This document shows positions 35,102 to 46,773 of a stretch of DNA of 64,000 nt, one piece after another. Source of the stretch: Vitellaria paradoxa (Eukaryota; Streptophyta; Magnoliopsida; Ericales; Sapotaceae); NCBI GenBank assembly GCA_019916065.1, contig CM034233.1, positions 17,568,436-17,632,435 of the forward strand. The letters are read 5' to 3'. The translations under genes were made by a program, and so were the position numbers. The stretch's first letter is position 1; every line of letters starts with the position of its first letter. The notes beneath the pieces are model-generated. The model was not told where the DNA came from. It saw nothing but the letters and a program-made list of their open reading frames with translations, and did not search any database.

Positions 35102-35255
35102 TAGGGTGTGTTTGGAATAATAAAAAGTGAGATAAATTGAGATAAATTAAGAATTCGTAATACGTGCAGTAAAAGAAAAAAGTTGATGTGATATAAAGTT
35201 AATAGAGATTTATAGAGTTTTTGGTTGTTTGTTTGTAAACCAAACGGAGCCTATA
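35102..35255. mobile_element. MITE copy, GTGCAGTGAGATAAAAAG family
   Basis: It begins GGGTGTGTTTGGAATAAT and ends AAACCAAACGGAGCC, with a TTCGTAATACGTGCAGT core related to the copy at 19990. GTGTTTGG and CCAAACGG form the inverted ends. Confidence 0.65.
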
Positions 35256-36362
35256 TAAATTTCATAGAGAATAATCTAGAGACAGTGCAATGTAAAAGAG
35301 AATGCAGTAAAGAAAAGAGAATTTGAGAGAATAAAAGCAGAAAATGAAGAATAAAGAAAATTATGAAAAAGAAAAAGTTTACCGTTCATTTAGTGTAAAA
35401 AAAAAAAGTGAAATTTTTGTACAATTTTTATTCTGATACTGTCACGGTTTACTTTTGAAAAAAAAAAGTTGTGTTTTTGCTAAAAACTTGTAAAAGTTGG
35501 TGAAATTGAAGAAACATGGTAAAAGTTGGAGAAAGTTAATGAATGTGTTTAATACATTTTAGTAGAGAAAGAAAGTTAATGATTATATTTGGTAAATTTT
35601 AGTGAAGAAAGTTGATAAAAATTGATAGTTGGTGAAAAGTTGGAGAAAGTTAGAGGAGGTCAGTAACGGAAAGTAATGAAAAAATTATATTTTTTTTAAG
35701 TATTCTGTAAAACATTTTTTATACACTTCTGTAAAACTCTAGGGAAAGTTTTTTCTTGGTTAATTTATTCTCATTCTAAATATAATTAATTTTACTCTTT
35801 CGAAATTTTTAGCATTTTAAACATAATATAATTATTACTGTGTAATATTTAATCTTTCAAATCAAATATAAGTATCATGAATTTATTACCTTATTAACCA
35901 TTACTAGAATAACAATTAATCTTGAAATCTTTCATTTCTAAAATTTTTACCTCGTATTTTGGTAAATGTCTTAGGTATATAAAAGCTTCACTTTTCCCTA
36001 CGTCTTTTGATTTATTACAATATAGAAGGTTTTTGATTGGTGAAAATCAATTAAAATTCGCTAACATTTATCAATTTTTTATATTTTCTTTTAATTAAAT
36101 TTCATCATATATCATTTTTACATTAAATCTTTATACTTTTATTATAATTTTTTTAATTTTTTACCAATCAAACACCCTCGTAAGATATGTATTTATCAAG
36201 TATAATCTTTATACTTGATAAAATGTTGCTTTCTCGATTGACATGACGTTCGAGGAGAATTGCTTGTTATGAATTAATGGGTTGTATCTTGAAATTTTTT
36301 AAGTCCGTTGGCATCACTCGGGGAGGTTGTATGAATTTAGGATGACACATTTGTATATTTAT

Positions 36363-36835
36363 ATTTGGGTAAATTATATTTATTTTTTTAAATTTAAATA
36401 ATTACACTTAGTACCCACAGTATTTAAAAATTACATTTACTTTTTTTATTTTGAAATATTATTAACATTGATCTTTTATAATAAACTCAGTCAATAAAAT
36501 TTAATATAAAATGTCAAATTAATTAAAATTTTAAATATTTTTCTTATTTTACTCCTCTCTTTATAACATTTTGTCAGTCTTTTTTTTTTTTACAAAAATT
36601 TTATGTTTCTACTTATTTTTATTTATTTTTGGGAATTTTTGTAAAAAAAAAAATGATAAAAATGTGGGAGATTGATGAATAAAATAAGAAAATATTTTCT
36701 GTTAAGTCTTAACGGTTTATTTTAATGAAAAGAGATTAATAATGTTTTAAAATAACACGTAAGTATAATTTTTAAATGTTATAGATAATAAATGTAATTA
36801 TTTAAATGTTAAAAGGGAGATAAATGTGCAATAAC
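36363..36835. mobile_element. Possible AT-rich MITE with long inverted ends
   Basis: The left part (TTTAAATAATTACACTTAGT) and the right part (ATGTAATTATTTAAATGTTA) are roughly complementary. Matching words for GTTTTAAAATAA and the like lie further in. No target duplication was determined. Confidence 0.4.
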
Positions 36836-37163
36836 CTTTATATTTTGATGAATTTGCAGAATATCCTTAACACATGCGCCTACGGCTTTTCTTGTAGCTT
36901 TTGAACGCGTGAAACTATACTAGACGCGTGTATAGTACATGTGATTCAGAGAACTCTGGTGGATTCATGTCGGTGGATATCACACGCAAGTTTGAACCAG
37001 TGCAGAAGTGTAACAGTTTGTTTCGAATATTTTTATATTAGGGGTGAAGTATTGAGATGCGGGGTTATGTTTTAATCAAAATTTATTAATTTCATCAAAT
37101 AATATTTATTAATTCGATCAAATAAATCTTAATTAAATTATAACTTTTCTTCCTAACACTTTA

Positions 37164-37322
37164 AGGTACGATTAGAGTGATAAAAAATGAGATAAAATGA
37201 AATAGAGTAAGATAAGATGTGAATTTATAATTCGTACAGTAAAATAAAAAATAATAATTCTTAAAATTTTTTATTAGTTTTCACTATTTTTATTTTTTAT
37301 TTTTTTCACTCAACGTATCCTT
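37164..37322. mobile_element. MITE copy, GTGCAGTGAGATAAAAAG family
   Basis: AGAGTGATAAAAAATGAGAT is followed by TTATAATTCGTACAGTAAAA, a decayed version of the family core also seen at 19990 and 35102. Confidence 0.5.
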
Positions 37323-38377
37323 AGTCTCTGCATAATAAAATTCACTGTAACCTGGCACCCTTGGAATATTAGCACGCATTGATGGTTGTCATAAGACGTG
37401 GGCTCGGCTGTCCGTCGGATTAGTGGCGTGCAATTATTTGCGTCTGGGCACCAGTGATGATGCAGTGCAAAATTAATGCGATGGTGCCACATGCTGCTTG
37501 TGTTCAAGTGAAGTGATGTTTTTTTAATCGTTGACTCGAACTTCCATTTTTGCAACTTCACGGGCTATTTTTAATTTTTAAATTTGAAAGTACCAAAATA
37601 TGATTTTTTTTTTTTTTTTTTTTGGAGTCAAATGTTTTTGTGCACCAAGGCAGTGCTGGGCTGCTAGCTGATGATCACTGAATGGAACTTATTATCAATT
37701 AATTAAGGCAAAGACCGAAAGCATAAACAGCTTAATTGGCGTAATCAGTGGCTAAATCTCAGTGGAGAAAGTGTTTTGAGGGACACTTTTATCATTTGGC
37801 ATGTCAAAAAGAAAAGGGAATAGGATAGTGACGACCATAATTAACCAGCAAACTTAATAAAAAGGAATAGTATTCAGATGCAACAGCAGTCCCAATCTTC
37901 ATCTTCTTCTCAAACATAATGCGCAGAAGTTTCATTGCTGCAATTAATTTTATTTTCAACAACATAAAGCCCCCCCCCTTGTGATGTTGCATGCAGTGTC
38001 TATGAGTTTGCTCATGTTGTCGACTATGATTTAAATCCATTATTTAGGATCCTCTTTTTTTCTTTCTTTCTTTCTTTCTTTATTATTATTGTCTCCTTAA
38101 TATTTGATCTTTGTCTTCAGTCAATCTGTGGCTACTTGTTGGGTCTGTATCTAAACTTATTTTGCTCTTGTAAATATTTATGAAGTTCTGCGTTTGCCAA
38201 AAATGGAAGCATAATAAAAAAAAGTACAAATAAAGAAGATAGTTAATTTAAAAAAAAAAAAGCTTGAAGCATTAACCACATAATTGAAACTGAAGTTGCA
38301 CAAAAATAATAACAATGACAACCCAAGCACACAACCGACGCTAGCTCCATGCACAAACTCGGGCACTTGATTCAGAG

Positions 38378-39904
38378 TTAACAATGACCATTGGTGTAAG
38401 GTTTCATCTCTCCTTTCTTATGATCACAACACTTCAAATGTTCCACAAATTCATTAATGCACTTATCCGAACTCCCCCCTGCACTGACTGCTTCCTTTGC
38501 CAGTCCCCTCCATTTACTGGCATTCCTCCTAATCTCATCACTCGTCTCTCCTTCCATAACTTGCCTCAAGCAGCGCACGATCTCTTCCCTCGGCACAATC
38601 CCTGTTTCATCCTCCTTAGCTCTAACCCCAACACCCCATATCTCCTCTATGAACTTAGCATCGGTCAGCTGGTCGGACCATTTTGGCACCCCAACCATTG
38701 GAACCCCAAGACACAGCCCTTCCAGCGTTGAATTCCACCCGCAGTGCGTCACAAAGCAACCAACAGCCCTGTGAGCCAGCATCTCAAGCTGGTTGCACCA
38801 CGTTACTATCAGACCCTTGCTATTATTTTCTTCTTTTGTGAACTCCTGGGGCAACTTACCATTTTCGGAATCCCTGACCACCCAAATGAAGTGGAAATCG
38901 CTTTTCTTCAACCCCCAAGCTATTTCTTCCATTTGGTCACTTGTCAGTGAGATCATACTTCCGAAGGATAAGTACACTACTGACCTGTTTGGCTTTTTCT
39001 CTAGCCATTTGATGCACTTGTCACTGAGGGGCTTCCATAGACTAGCTCCGTATGCTGTGTCCCCCTCGATTCTTCCGTCCAAGTATGCTGATGGCACAGT
39101 TGGACCAATTAACTTCCCCGGCCAGTGCTCTGATACCGCTTTTGTCACCTTCAACAGATCATAAAACAATTAAACAACATTAACACCTACAAATAAATTA
39201 ATAAATAAACAAACTGAAAATTTCAAGGGATCGATATTCAAGCAATATTAGTACAGATATACCTGGCCTTCCAATTCTTTAAAGGAGTTCCCAAATATCC
39301 AATCAGCCAATTCCAAGTTAGAGTACTGACTCAGTTTCATTGCCAAGTAAGCAGGGTAACTCTCGGGGGCTTTGATAAAACTGGGCAAGTCACGGAAGTT
39401 CATCGGAGGCAGGCCAGGTAGGAGCAGCGGCGTTTCATCGAATCCCACCGGCAATCTAAGCATCCCATGGTGTACGCGGCAGAATATGGCACAAATAGTG
39501 GCCGAGTTAGTGAAGAAGGAAGCTCCATAGATGCCATGTCTCTTTGCCACGTCAAGAGCCCAAGGAAGAAACGAATCATACACCACACAATCGACCGGGG
39601 AGCCAGATTTCCGGTGCTTGTCGATCAGCTCGGACAGAGTTCTCGAACCGTTGACTCTGAAGGACTCGAGGTACGCTTGCTCATTCCGCGCTTGAGCGAA
39701 CCCGCCCTCGTCGAAGCCGTCGGAGATGGGCTCGACGCCGATTTTGTCTGCGCGAACGGAGTTGACGGTGTAGACGGTGGTGGCTAGTGTGGCCTTGACG
39801 CCTTTGGAGGCTAAGCGTTTTGCGAATTGGAGGAGAGGGTTTATGTGGCCTTGGCTTGGATATGGAAGGACCACGACATGAGCTCCGTATTGGTTTTCCT
39901 CCAT
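38378..39904 (-). CDS. UDP-glycosyltransferase, UGT74-type
   Basis: Two exons on the minus strand, 39904-39263 and 39148-38378, with a 114-bp phase-0 GT..AG intron. They encode 470 residues, a normal full length. The catalytic His is His20 in PYPSQGHINPLLQ, and its partner Asp is Asp110 in CVVYDSFLPWALD. The PSPG sugar-donor box runs 331-374 from WCNQLEML to VPKWSDQ, includes HCGWNSTLEG, and ends in Gln, which usually goes with UDP-glucose. Overall resemblance is to the UGT74 group, whose members glucosylate salicylate, indole-3-butyrate, thiohydroximates or terpenoids. The acceptor cannot be told from sequence. The start is taken at MEENQYGAHVV because a TATA box lies about 60 bp upstream. 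An in-frame Met further upstream would put that box inside the protein. All family residues are intact. The product is expected to be cytosolic, with no signal peptide. Confidence 0.93.
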
Positions 39905-39963
39905 CGTTGATGATAATGGTTGCTTTGATTTCTCTACTGCTGCACTGTGTCTCCAAAGACCAT

Positions 39964-39971
39964 TATTTATA
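39964..39971 (-). promoter_or_regulatory. TATA box of the UGT gene
   Basis: TATAAATA on the minus strand sits 60 bp upstream of the chosen ATG. That leaves a short leader of roughly 30 nt. Confidence 0.75.
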
Positions 39972-40028
39972 GGCTTGAGAGTCAAGCAACGGCAGTGTAC
40001 TAGTTCCCAACTTTTGAGTAGTGATTAT

Positions 40029-40368
40029 GGGGTGTTTTGCAACCTAAAAATTAGTAAAAAAATACCAAAAGTTAGTTTTGAGTGTTTGGTAAAATCACAA
40101 GTTTTGTCACTTTTTTGATTTGTTACAGTAAAAAGTACCACTCCATCATTACATTTTTTTGATTTGCTACAGTAAAATACATATCAAACACTCAAAAGTT
40201 ACAACTTTTTTGCTTTGTTACAATAAAAAATTTACCAAACACCCAAAAGTTACTAAAAAAATACTAAAAATTCCATTTGGTTCAACCAAACACACAAAAA
40301 AGTGTAAAAAAAATACCAAAAAACTACCAAAACTTAAATTTTTTTTTTAACTTCCAAACACCTTCTAT
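40029..40368. mobile_element. MITE upstream of the UGT gene
   Basis: The left end is GGGTGTTTTGCAACCTAAAA. The right end, on the minus strand, is AGGTGTTTGGAAGTTAAAAA. The interior repeats TTTTTTGATTTGTTACAGTA-like words. It lies about 60 bp above the TATA box, so it may form part of the promoter. Confidence 0.6.
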
Positions 40369-41169
40369 TTTGTTTTTGAAAACTAACTGCGAAAGTACAA
40401 GCACTGAAAGAAAAATTGTAATTAATTAAAAATTTACATTAATTTTAATTATTAAAAAAGAAATCGTACTCTAAAGTAAAATTTCGAATAAAGCTTACAG
40501 AACAAAGTGTAACTTTAACCTTTCACTTGCTATAGGAGAATTTGGGAGTGATAAAAAATAAAATAAAGTAAGATACTTTAACATAATTTATGTATTCATA
40601 ATTTGTATAATAACGAAAAATAATAAATAATTTTAAAAAATTTTTAAAATATTTTAATATTTTTCAATTTTCCAAACGCACGGGCTGATTCAAAAGTTGC
40701 GAACAGACCCATCCGAAAATAAATAAAGTTGACATTGTGATGACTTTAAATATATACGTGTAACTTTTCAAAGTGTACAATAATTAATAATTCTGTATAA
40801 AAATAATCATATATTTAAAATTATTTTAATTTTTATTATTAATTAATATAAACAAATTTTAATGATCGAGTATCGTTAGAGTTACATATATTTAAGTGAC
40901 GAACTAATCACCCTTATCATTCACAAAAATTTTTACTATCAATTGAATTACTAATTACACTATTAATTCTCAAAATATTTTAAGTTATTGTTTATCAATT
41001 GATCTATTAAAAAGTATTTTAATTGTTCTATTTTTTTTTAACTTTTGTTATGTATATCAATTAATTTTTAAATAAATTTAAATTGTATAATTATATTCAA
41101 CTAAATAACTATAAATTTATTTTAAAAAATATCACTATTATTTATTGATTAATCTAACTAAATTGAAGT

Positions 41170-41204
<35 letters not shown>

Positions 41205-43393
41205 TCTTTGTGTGTGTTCCCTTAATCTTAATGAAGTAAGGGCATTCATCATTTGAAAAAAAAAAATAGACATCTTATTCTAACTCTGTTCATTCTAATT
41301 TTTTTTTTTCTTTTATTCTATCTTTGAATCAAAATTGATGGACACTTAAACACCTTTTAAAATTTGAAGAAAGTTTGCGGTTCACGATGTTTGAAAACTC
41401 TCAACTAGCTGTTAGTCATAATAGTCTCGTTTGGAGTTGAAATAAAACACTACAAAATTTTATAAAATTTTACAAATCTCTACAAATACGTATTACAAGA
41501 TAATAAATTTAAATTCTCTACTCACTACACAAAATATAAGATATTAATTTTACAATTTTATACAATTCCAAACATACCCAATTTTTATTCTCTTTTTAAG
41601 TTTTGTTGCTCTACAATAAAAATAAGTTTGATCATTAGGTGATTGAAAAATTAGGTAAAGTTTCAAACTATTAACTCGCCTATTTCGTTGAATTAAATTA
41701 ATTTATTTTCTACACTTAACATGTTGCCTATTTCGTTGAATTGAATTAGTTTGTCATCTACACTTAATATGTTGGCTCCACTTTGATCCTCAGTCTGCTT
41801 TTCTTATGCTTTCTTATTATGATCCGAAAATGGTTTTGTCACACCCAAGTTCAAATTAATTATGAACCGTGTGCGTTAATGAACTATAAACATGGATTAA
41901 ATTAAATTAAATTAAATTAATGACATAAGTCCAATCCAAAGCACAACCTATGGGTTCAGGTGCCTATCAGACCAAACATAATATAATAAAGTAATACATA
42001 AAATTTCCAAAGCCACGGAATACATCTCTACAACTCATATAAGGATTTGTTCGGTGCATTAAAAAATATTGAAAAATTTAAAAATTTTTTGAGAATTTTT
42101 AAAAATTTTTCATTTTTTATCTCACTGCACGAATTACGAATTCATAAATTATCTCATTTTTTATTACTCCAATCACCCGTTATATTAAAATAACGATAAC
42201 AGATGATAATAAAAATTATTAAGAAAATAAATATCATATAGGACATTCATTCCAAAATAAAAATACAATTATCCTACATAAAAGAAAAAATAAATAAAGT
42301 AATATTATTATACAACCAATCTATGTACAAAAATAACTATAATGCAACTGTAAAAAATAATTTAATTGATAAAATCTTAAATTTATTCTCTAATAATTAT
42401 TAATTTGAGTTCCCTCGTAATTACCGGAAAGTGACTTTAAGATTTTCGGAGAGTAATTGAAAACTAATTTTAAGTAGCCTTTTACCTAGGACGTATGTAG
42501 GTCTTTTTTTTTTTTTTTTTTTTGTAATCTATTGATGGGAGGGCTTCCCTTTCATGACGACCTTATGCCACTGTTACAACGGCAAGAAACACGATGGACA
42601 AATTAACTTTAGATGAATCGACAAGCTAGGGTCGCCGCTTGACAACCATCACTTCCTTTCTTTTTTTTTTCGTTTTAACTTTTTCTCCTTTTATATGATT
42701 TTTCTAACTTGACAATTTTTTAAGTATATTATCTGAATTCATAAAAAAAAATTACCCAAAAAAAAAAAGTGCTTCCAAAGTATGTTATTTGAATTCATTA
42801 AAAAAAAAAGTACTTTCCAAAAATATTTTTTTTTTCATATGTGCGTTAATTTTTTATTTGAAAACACTTTTTTTAATAAATTTTACTTTTTTCGTGCATA
42901 TGTAAAAATTTTTATTTCTAATTTTTTTTTTTGTAAGATTTTTTAATAAATATGAATAACCAACCAAACCAAACCAAATCAAATATTTTTTCACTAAGTA
43001 GGGTCTGCTATATGGATTTGTAATAAATATGAATAACATGACTAAAAAAAATTAATAAAAATAATTTATATATATAAAAAAAAAAAAACTAAAGTAAAAA
43101 GTTCCCAAAACCAAGCCTTATAGTTTGATCTCTTGAGAATAAAGTAATATTCCTTGAGTGATTAGCTGGAATTTCTTTTCGGCTGAATCAATGGCCTTAA
43201 AGTAAAAATTTTTATTCTTTATTTATTTATTTATTTATTTTAATTTAGTTGTTACCAAACACAAGTTATGAAATCATGCCTGTCGACCATTCACTTATTT
43301 TAATGGTGTAGTTGTGAAACACATTCAAGCTTTTAATCATGTTTCTCAATGAGTAGATGGAATGTGTTTAAATAAATATCTATAATTTTTTAT
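40369..43393. other. AT-rich intergenic sequence with MITE debris
   Basis: No gene was found. Decayed MITE copies lie near 40540-40690 (GGGAGTGATAAAAAATAAAA, then ATTCATAATTTGTATAATAA) and, reversed, 42050-42180 (ATCTCACTGCACGAATTACG). A different family starting GTTTGGAGTTGAAATAAAAC lies near 41434-41580 and recurs near 45255-45420. An (ATA)n run is at 41175-41204. A passage near 41840-42040 starting TGTCACACCCAAGTT resembles the beginning of a retrotransposon LTR. Confidence 0.45.
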
Positions 43394-43616
43394 AGATAAA
43401 TTACACTTTATACCCCCTACAATTTTATCCGGAATTTTATTTTAGAACATAAATTCTTTTGCCCATGCAGACGTGTCTGACTTTGATGAGAAAAATGTTG
43501 TTAATTAAAGAAAAAAGTTTCAATGTTTAATTGTTACTTAAAAAAAAAAAAAAAAAAAACCCAACTCTTAAAGTATAATTTTAAGTAAAATTCAAGAGGT
43601 GTAAATTGTAATTTAC
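43394..43616. mobile_element. Small MITE, about 220 bp
   Basis: The left end is TAAATTACACTTTATACCCC. The right end, on the minus strand, is TAAATTACAATTTACACCTC. The inverted repeat is about 30 bp with few mismatches, and a poly-A run lies inside. Confidence 0.65.
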
Positions 43617-43849
43617 CTTTTTTTCGTACGAAGACAATTAATTGAGATCCATTTGACAGAATTATGGCCCATGTACGTTATACTGAAACTCTCGCAAGAA
43701 AGAGTGGAGCTATAGTCCGTAAGTTAATGTCCAAGGATTGATGATGAGATAAAGTACATAAAATTAGTTCTATATGCATATACTGATATCTTACGTATAC
43801 TAGAACTTCTACAGGATCATATTTGGTTCACGCAGATAGTGTGGTAACT

Positions 43850-44960
43850 AATTTTATTATTAATTTTGTTAGACATCGTTGTAGTGCAGTCAAGTAAATT
43901 TTTAGATACTTGCAGGATATCACGAGATTGTGGCATCATGTTTCAGCAACAACAAGATGGGTCTTAGTCATAAGATTTGTATATGTAAATTATGCAGAGG
44001 ACTTGAATGATAAAAGATTAACTACGACATGTATTCATTTTACGGGCAAACCTATTTATTAGAAGTTCATGATTCATTGTTTTTGCTAGGGATTAGATTG
44101 TAAAATTGATAAATTCATGATCAAACAAAGAGTTATGTAATTTTTAGATTTAGTGTAAGATAAAACACTATATTCTTGAGTCAGGTAAAAAGATAAAAGT
44201 ATCATAAAAGTTGTTTACATGATTTTGAAAGTCTAAAAAAAAGTCAAATAGAACCAAAGCACCATAACATAGGAAGACCATTGAAAGATCGCAAGTAATC
44301 GTGGGATAATATCAAGGGCTGATTATTAAAGATTGGTCGTGTAGGAAGACTACATTGATTTGCGAGATCTCTGTGGGAAGGCTGTGGGAGTGAGCTTCTC
44401 ACAAGATTTATTTTTGGGCCTTCTGAGATTTCATTTTGAAACTCATCTATCCCAAGTTTTAATATATATATTCATTGGACATGCTTAGGATTTGAGATAT
44501 AGAAAGAATAATCATCAGATTGTGAGCCAAACAGTTTTATTACTGTCTCAACCACTTAACCAAAGATTTGTACATTTATGTGATTTGAAGGAGTTCGAAT
44601 CTTTAAAGCGTTGATAATTTAACAAAAGAGTTGCCGAATATTCAATGTCGTGCCTTCGAGGAATCGGAGGACTTTCACTAAGGAATTGGTGAATCGAAGA
44701 GTCGAATAAAGTCAATAATATAGAATTAAAGAGTCGAGTCTATTGAGAAGTTGAGTTTGTAATCAACGTTTTGTTTTAGTGAAACTTTAAAAGAATTTTC
44801 CTTTGTGAGTTTTCTTGTTTGATTACGAAATTTCAGTTTCTCTATCTACTACTAAAATAAAGTATATGGCAGCAGTCGAGATTGGCAAGGTAGCGTCATA
44901 GGATGCACAATTCATAAAGGTGTATATGAGTTTCAGTTTTAGGATTGGAATGGAACCAAA
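43850..44960 (+). pseudogene. Decayed copia RNase H fragment, interrupted
   Basis: Plus-strand translation near 43885 gives the copia-like IFRYLQDITRLWHH after an in-frame stop. Near 43991 it gives YAEDLNDKRLTTT and FTGKP, the counterpart of the usual copia block around the catalytic Asp. Near 44835 it gives SVSLSTTKIKYMAAVE, the counterpart of the STTEAEY block. These last two blocks normally sit only tens of bases apart. Here about 770 bp separates them (about 44062-44830), so something was inserted or the copy is rearranged. It belongs to a different copia lineage from the 13.8-19.1 kb element, judging by sequence. Confidence 0.75.
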
Positions 44961-45484
44961 CGGATCATAATAAGTTCTAATGGAACTAAACTAAAGTTAT
45001 GACCGAATTGATTCAATTCTGTGCAGGCCAACTCTTAATTCCCATCGGTTCGAGTCTGAATTCAACTTTAGAATCAACCCAATCACATCACACAAAATAA
45101 CTCTACGCAAAGAATGTGCATCTATACAAATACTTGTACGCAAAAATATACATGTACCGAGTTTGGGAAGACGTTGTAAAAAAAAAAAATAAATAAACTA
45201 AAATAAAATGAACAACTATAAGCTTTTTTTGACAGATTGGGAATAAAATACCATATAGACACTGTTTGGAGTTAAAAAAAATACAAAATTCTATAAATTT
45301 CTATAGACAAGAATTACAAAATTGTAAAATTTAAATTTTTTACTCACTGCACAAAGCACGAGACATTAATTCTTATAAATTTATACAAATTTATATAATT
45401 CCAAGTACACCTGGAATTCTTGGACTTTGGTGTTTTAAAAATGAATGCGCTACGGGCGCACTTCTTGTGGAAGATTGGGAACAA

Positions 45485-46515
45485 AACACTAAAAGCCTAT
45501 TTGGTAACATTGTCGTTTTCTTATTTACGTTTATATATTTATGTTTTCTATTTTTTATTTTTTTTTGTTGTTTTCTTTTTCTGAACTGAAAACTGAAACT
45601 CCGTTTAGAAATACAATTTTATTTACAATTACTAATTTTTTATTTTCATAAAATATTAAATTTTATTAGTTTTTTAAAAATTAATTGAATTCAATAAATA
45701 TATTTTATATTAATTTAATTTAACTATATTATTTATTAAAAATAATTGAATAAAATATAGATATTATATCATTTAATTCAGTAAATGTAAAATATATTAA
45801 TTATAATTTAATTATATTATTTACAAAAAAAATTAATTAAATAAAATATATTTCATAATAATTTAGATAATTTAATTACAATATTTATTAAAAATAATTT
45901 AATAAAATATAGTTCATATTAAATAAATAAATTAAATTAAATTAACTATTAAATTAAATTAATTTAATTATAATATTTATTAAAAATAATTTAATAAAAT
46001 ATATTTAATATTATTTAAATTAATTATTAAACTAAATTAAATAAAATAATTTAATTATAATATTTATTAAAAATAATTTAATAAAATATATTAATTTAAT
46101 TTAATAAATAATTTAATTAATATAAATATATTTTATTTTATTATTTACTAAAAATAATTTAATAATATATTTCTTATTAATTAAATTTAACTACTTTAAT
46201 TTAATTATTTATTAGAAATAAATTAATAATAGATATTACATATTAATTATTTATTAAAATAATTTTAATTTAATAAAATATTTGAATAAAATAATTTATT
46301 TTAATATGCTGTAACAAAAATGAATAAAATATTAAAATTAACAAAATATTTGTAACAAAAAAATAGTATGAAAATACTTTTTTTATTTATATTTTTCTGT
46401 TCAAATTTTTATTTAAAAAAGAAACGTAAATAAATTTAATAAATATATTTTTATTATCAATTTATAAAATTTTAAAAATATAAATAAAAAATACAAACGT
46501 TATTAAACGCAACCT
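45485..46515. repeat. Block of nearly pure A/T, possibly a large MITE
   Basis: From about 45620 to 46300 almost every base is A or T. Words such as AATTTAATAAAATATATTTC recur about every 60-90 bp. The outer edges (TTTGGTAACATTGTCGTTTT on the left, GGTTGCGTTTAATAACGTTT on the minus strand at the right) are loosely complementary, suggesting a transposon. A related stretch lies at 8370-8580. Confidence 0.5.
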
Positions 46516-46599
46516 AAACAGCTAAAAAACAACCTACTTACATATCATACATCCAAATTGGGCACAAACACAGCCGACCCTTGAAGAATCCAACGGTAT

Positions 46600-46773
46600 T
46601 ATCATCATTTTGCTTTTCCTTCCTCGTGTTTTGTGTGCGGGTTTGTGTGTGTGTGTGTTTTGTTGGGGGGAGGGGGGCTGCAGTCTTATCATCATTTTGC
46701 TTTTCCTTTCTCCTGTTTTGTGTGGGGGTTTGTGTGTGTGTGTGTGTGTGTGTTTTGTTGGGGGAGAGGGGCT
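46600..46773. repeat. 87-bp tandem duplication at the left end of the foldback
   Basis: Two copies, starting TATCATCATTTTGCTTTTCC at 46600 and 46687, run through a (GT)n stretch to GGGGCTGCAGTC. The second copy's terminal word forms the left end of the large inverted repeat. Confidence 0.85.

Larger units (their letters stand above)
34560..38377. other. Intergenic between RH22 and the UGT gene
   Basis: The start should include the RH22 3' untranslated region. MITE copies lie at 35102-35255 and 37164-37322. A pair of inverted AT-rich segments spans about 36363-36835. A poly-T run is near 37603-37623, and a (TTTC)n run is near 38056-38080. No other gene was found. Confidence 0.5.

Noticed and set aside
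39905..39985. In-frame upstream Met of the UGT giving a 27-residue extension
   Set aside because: The extension contains the TATA box TATAAATA as codons, and family members begin at a short leader before HVVVLPYPSQGH.
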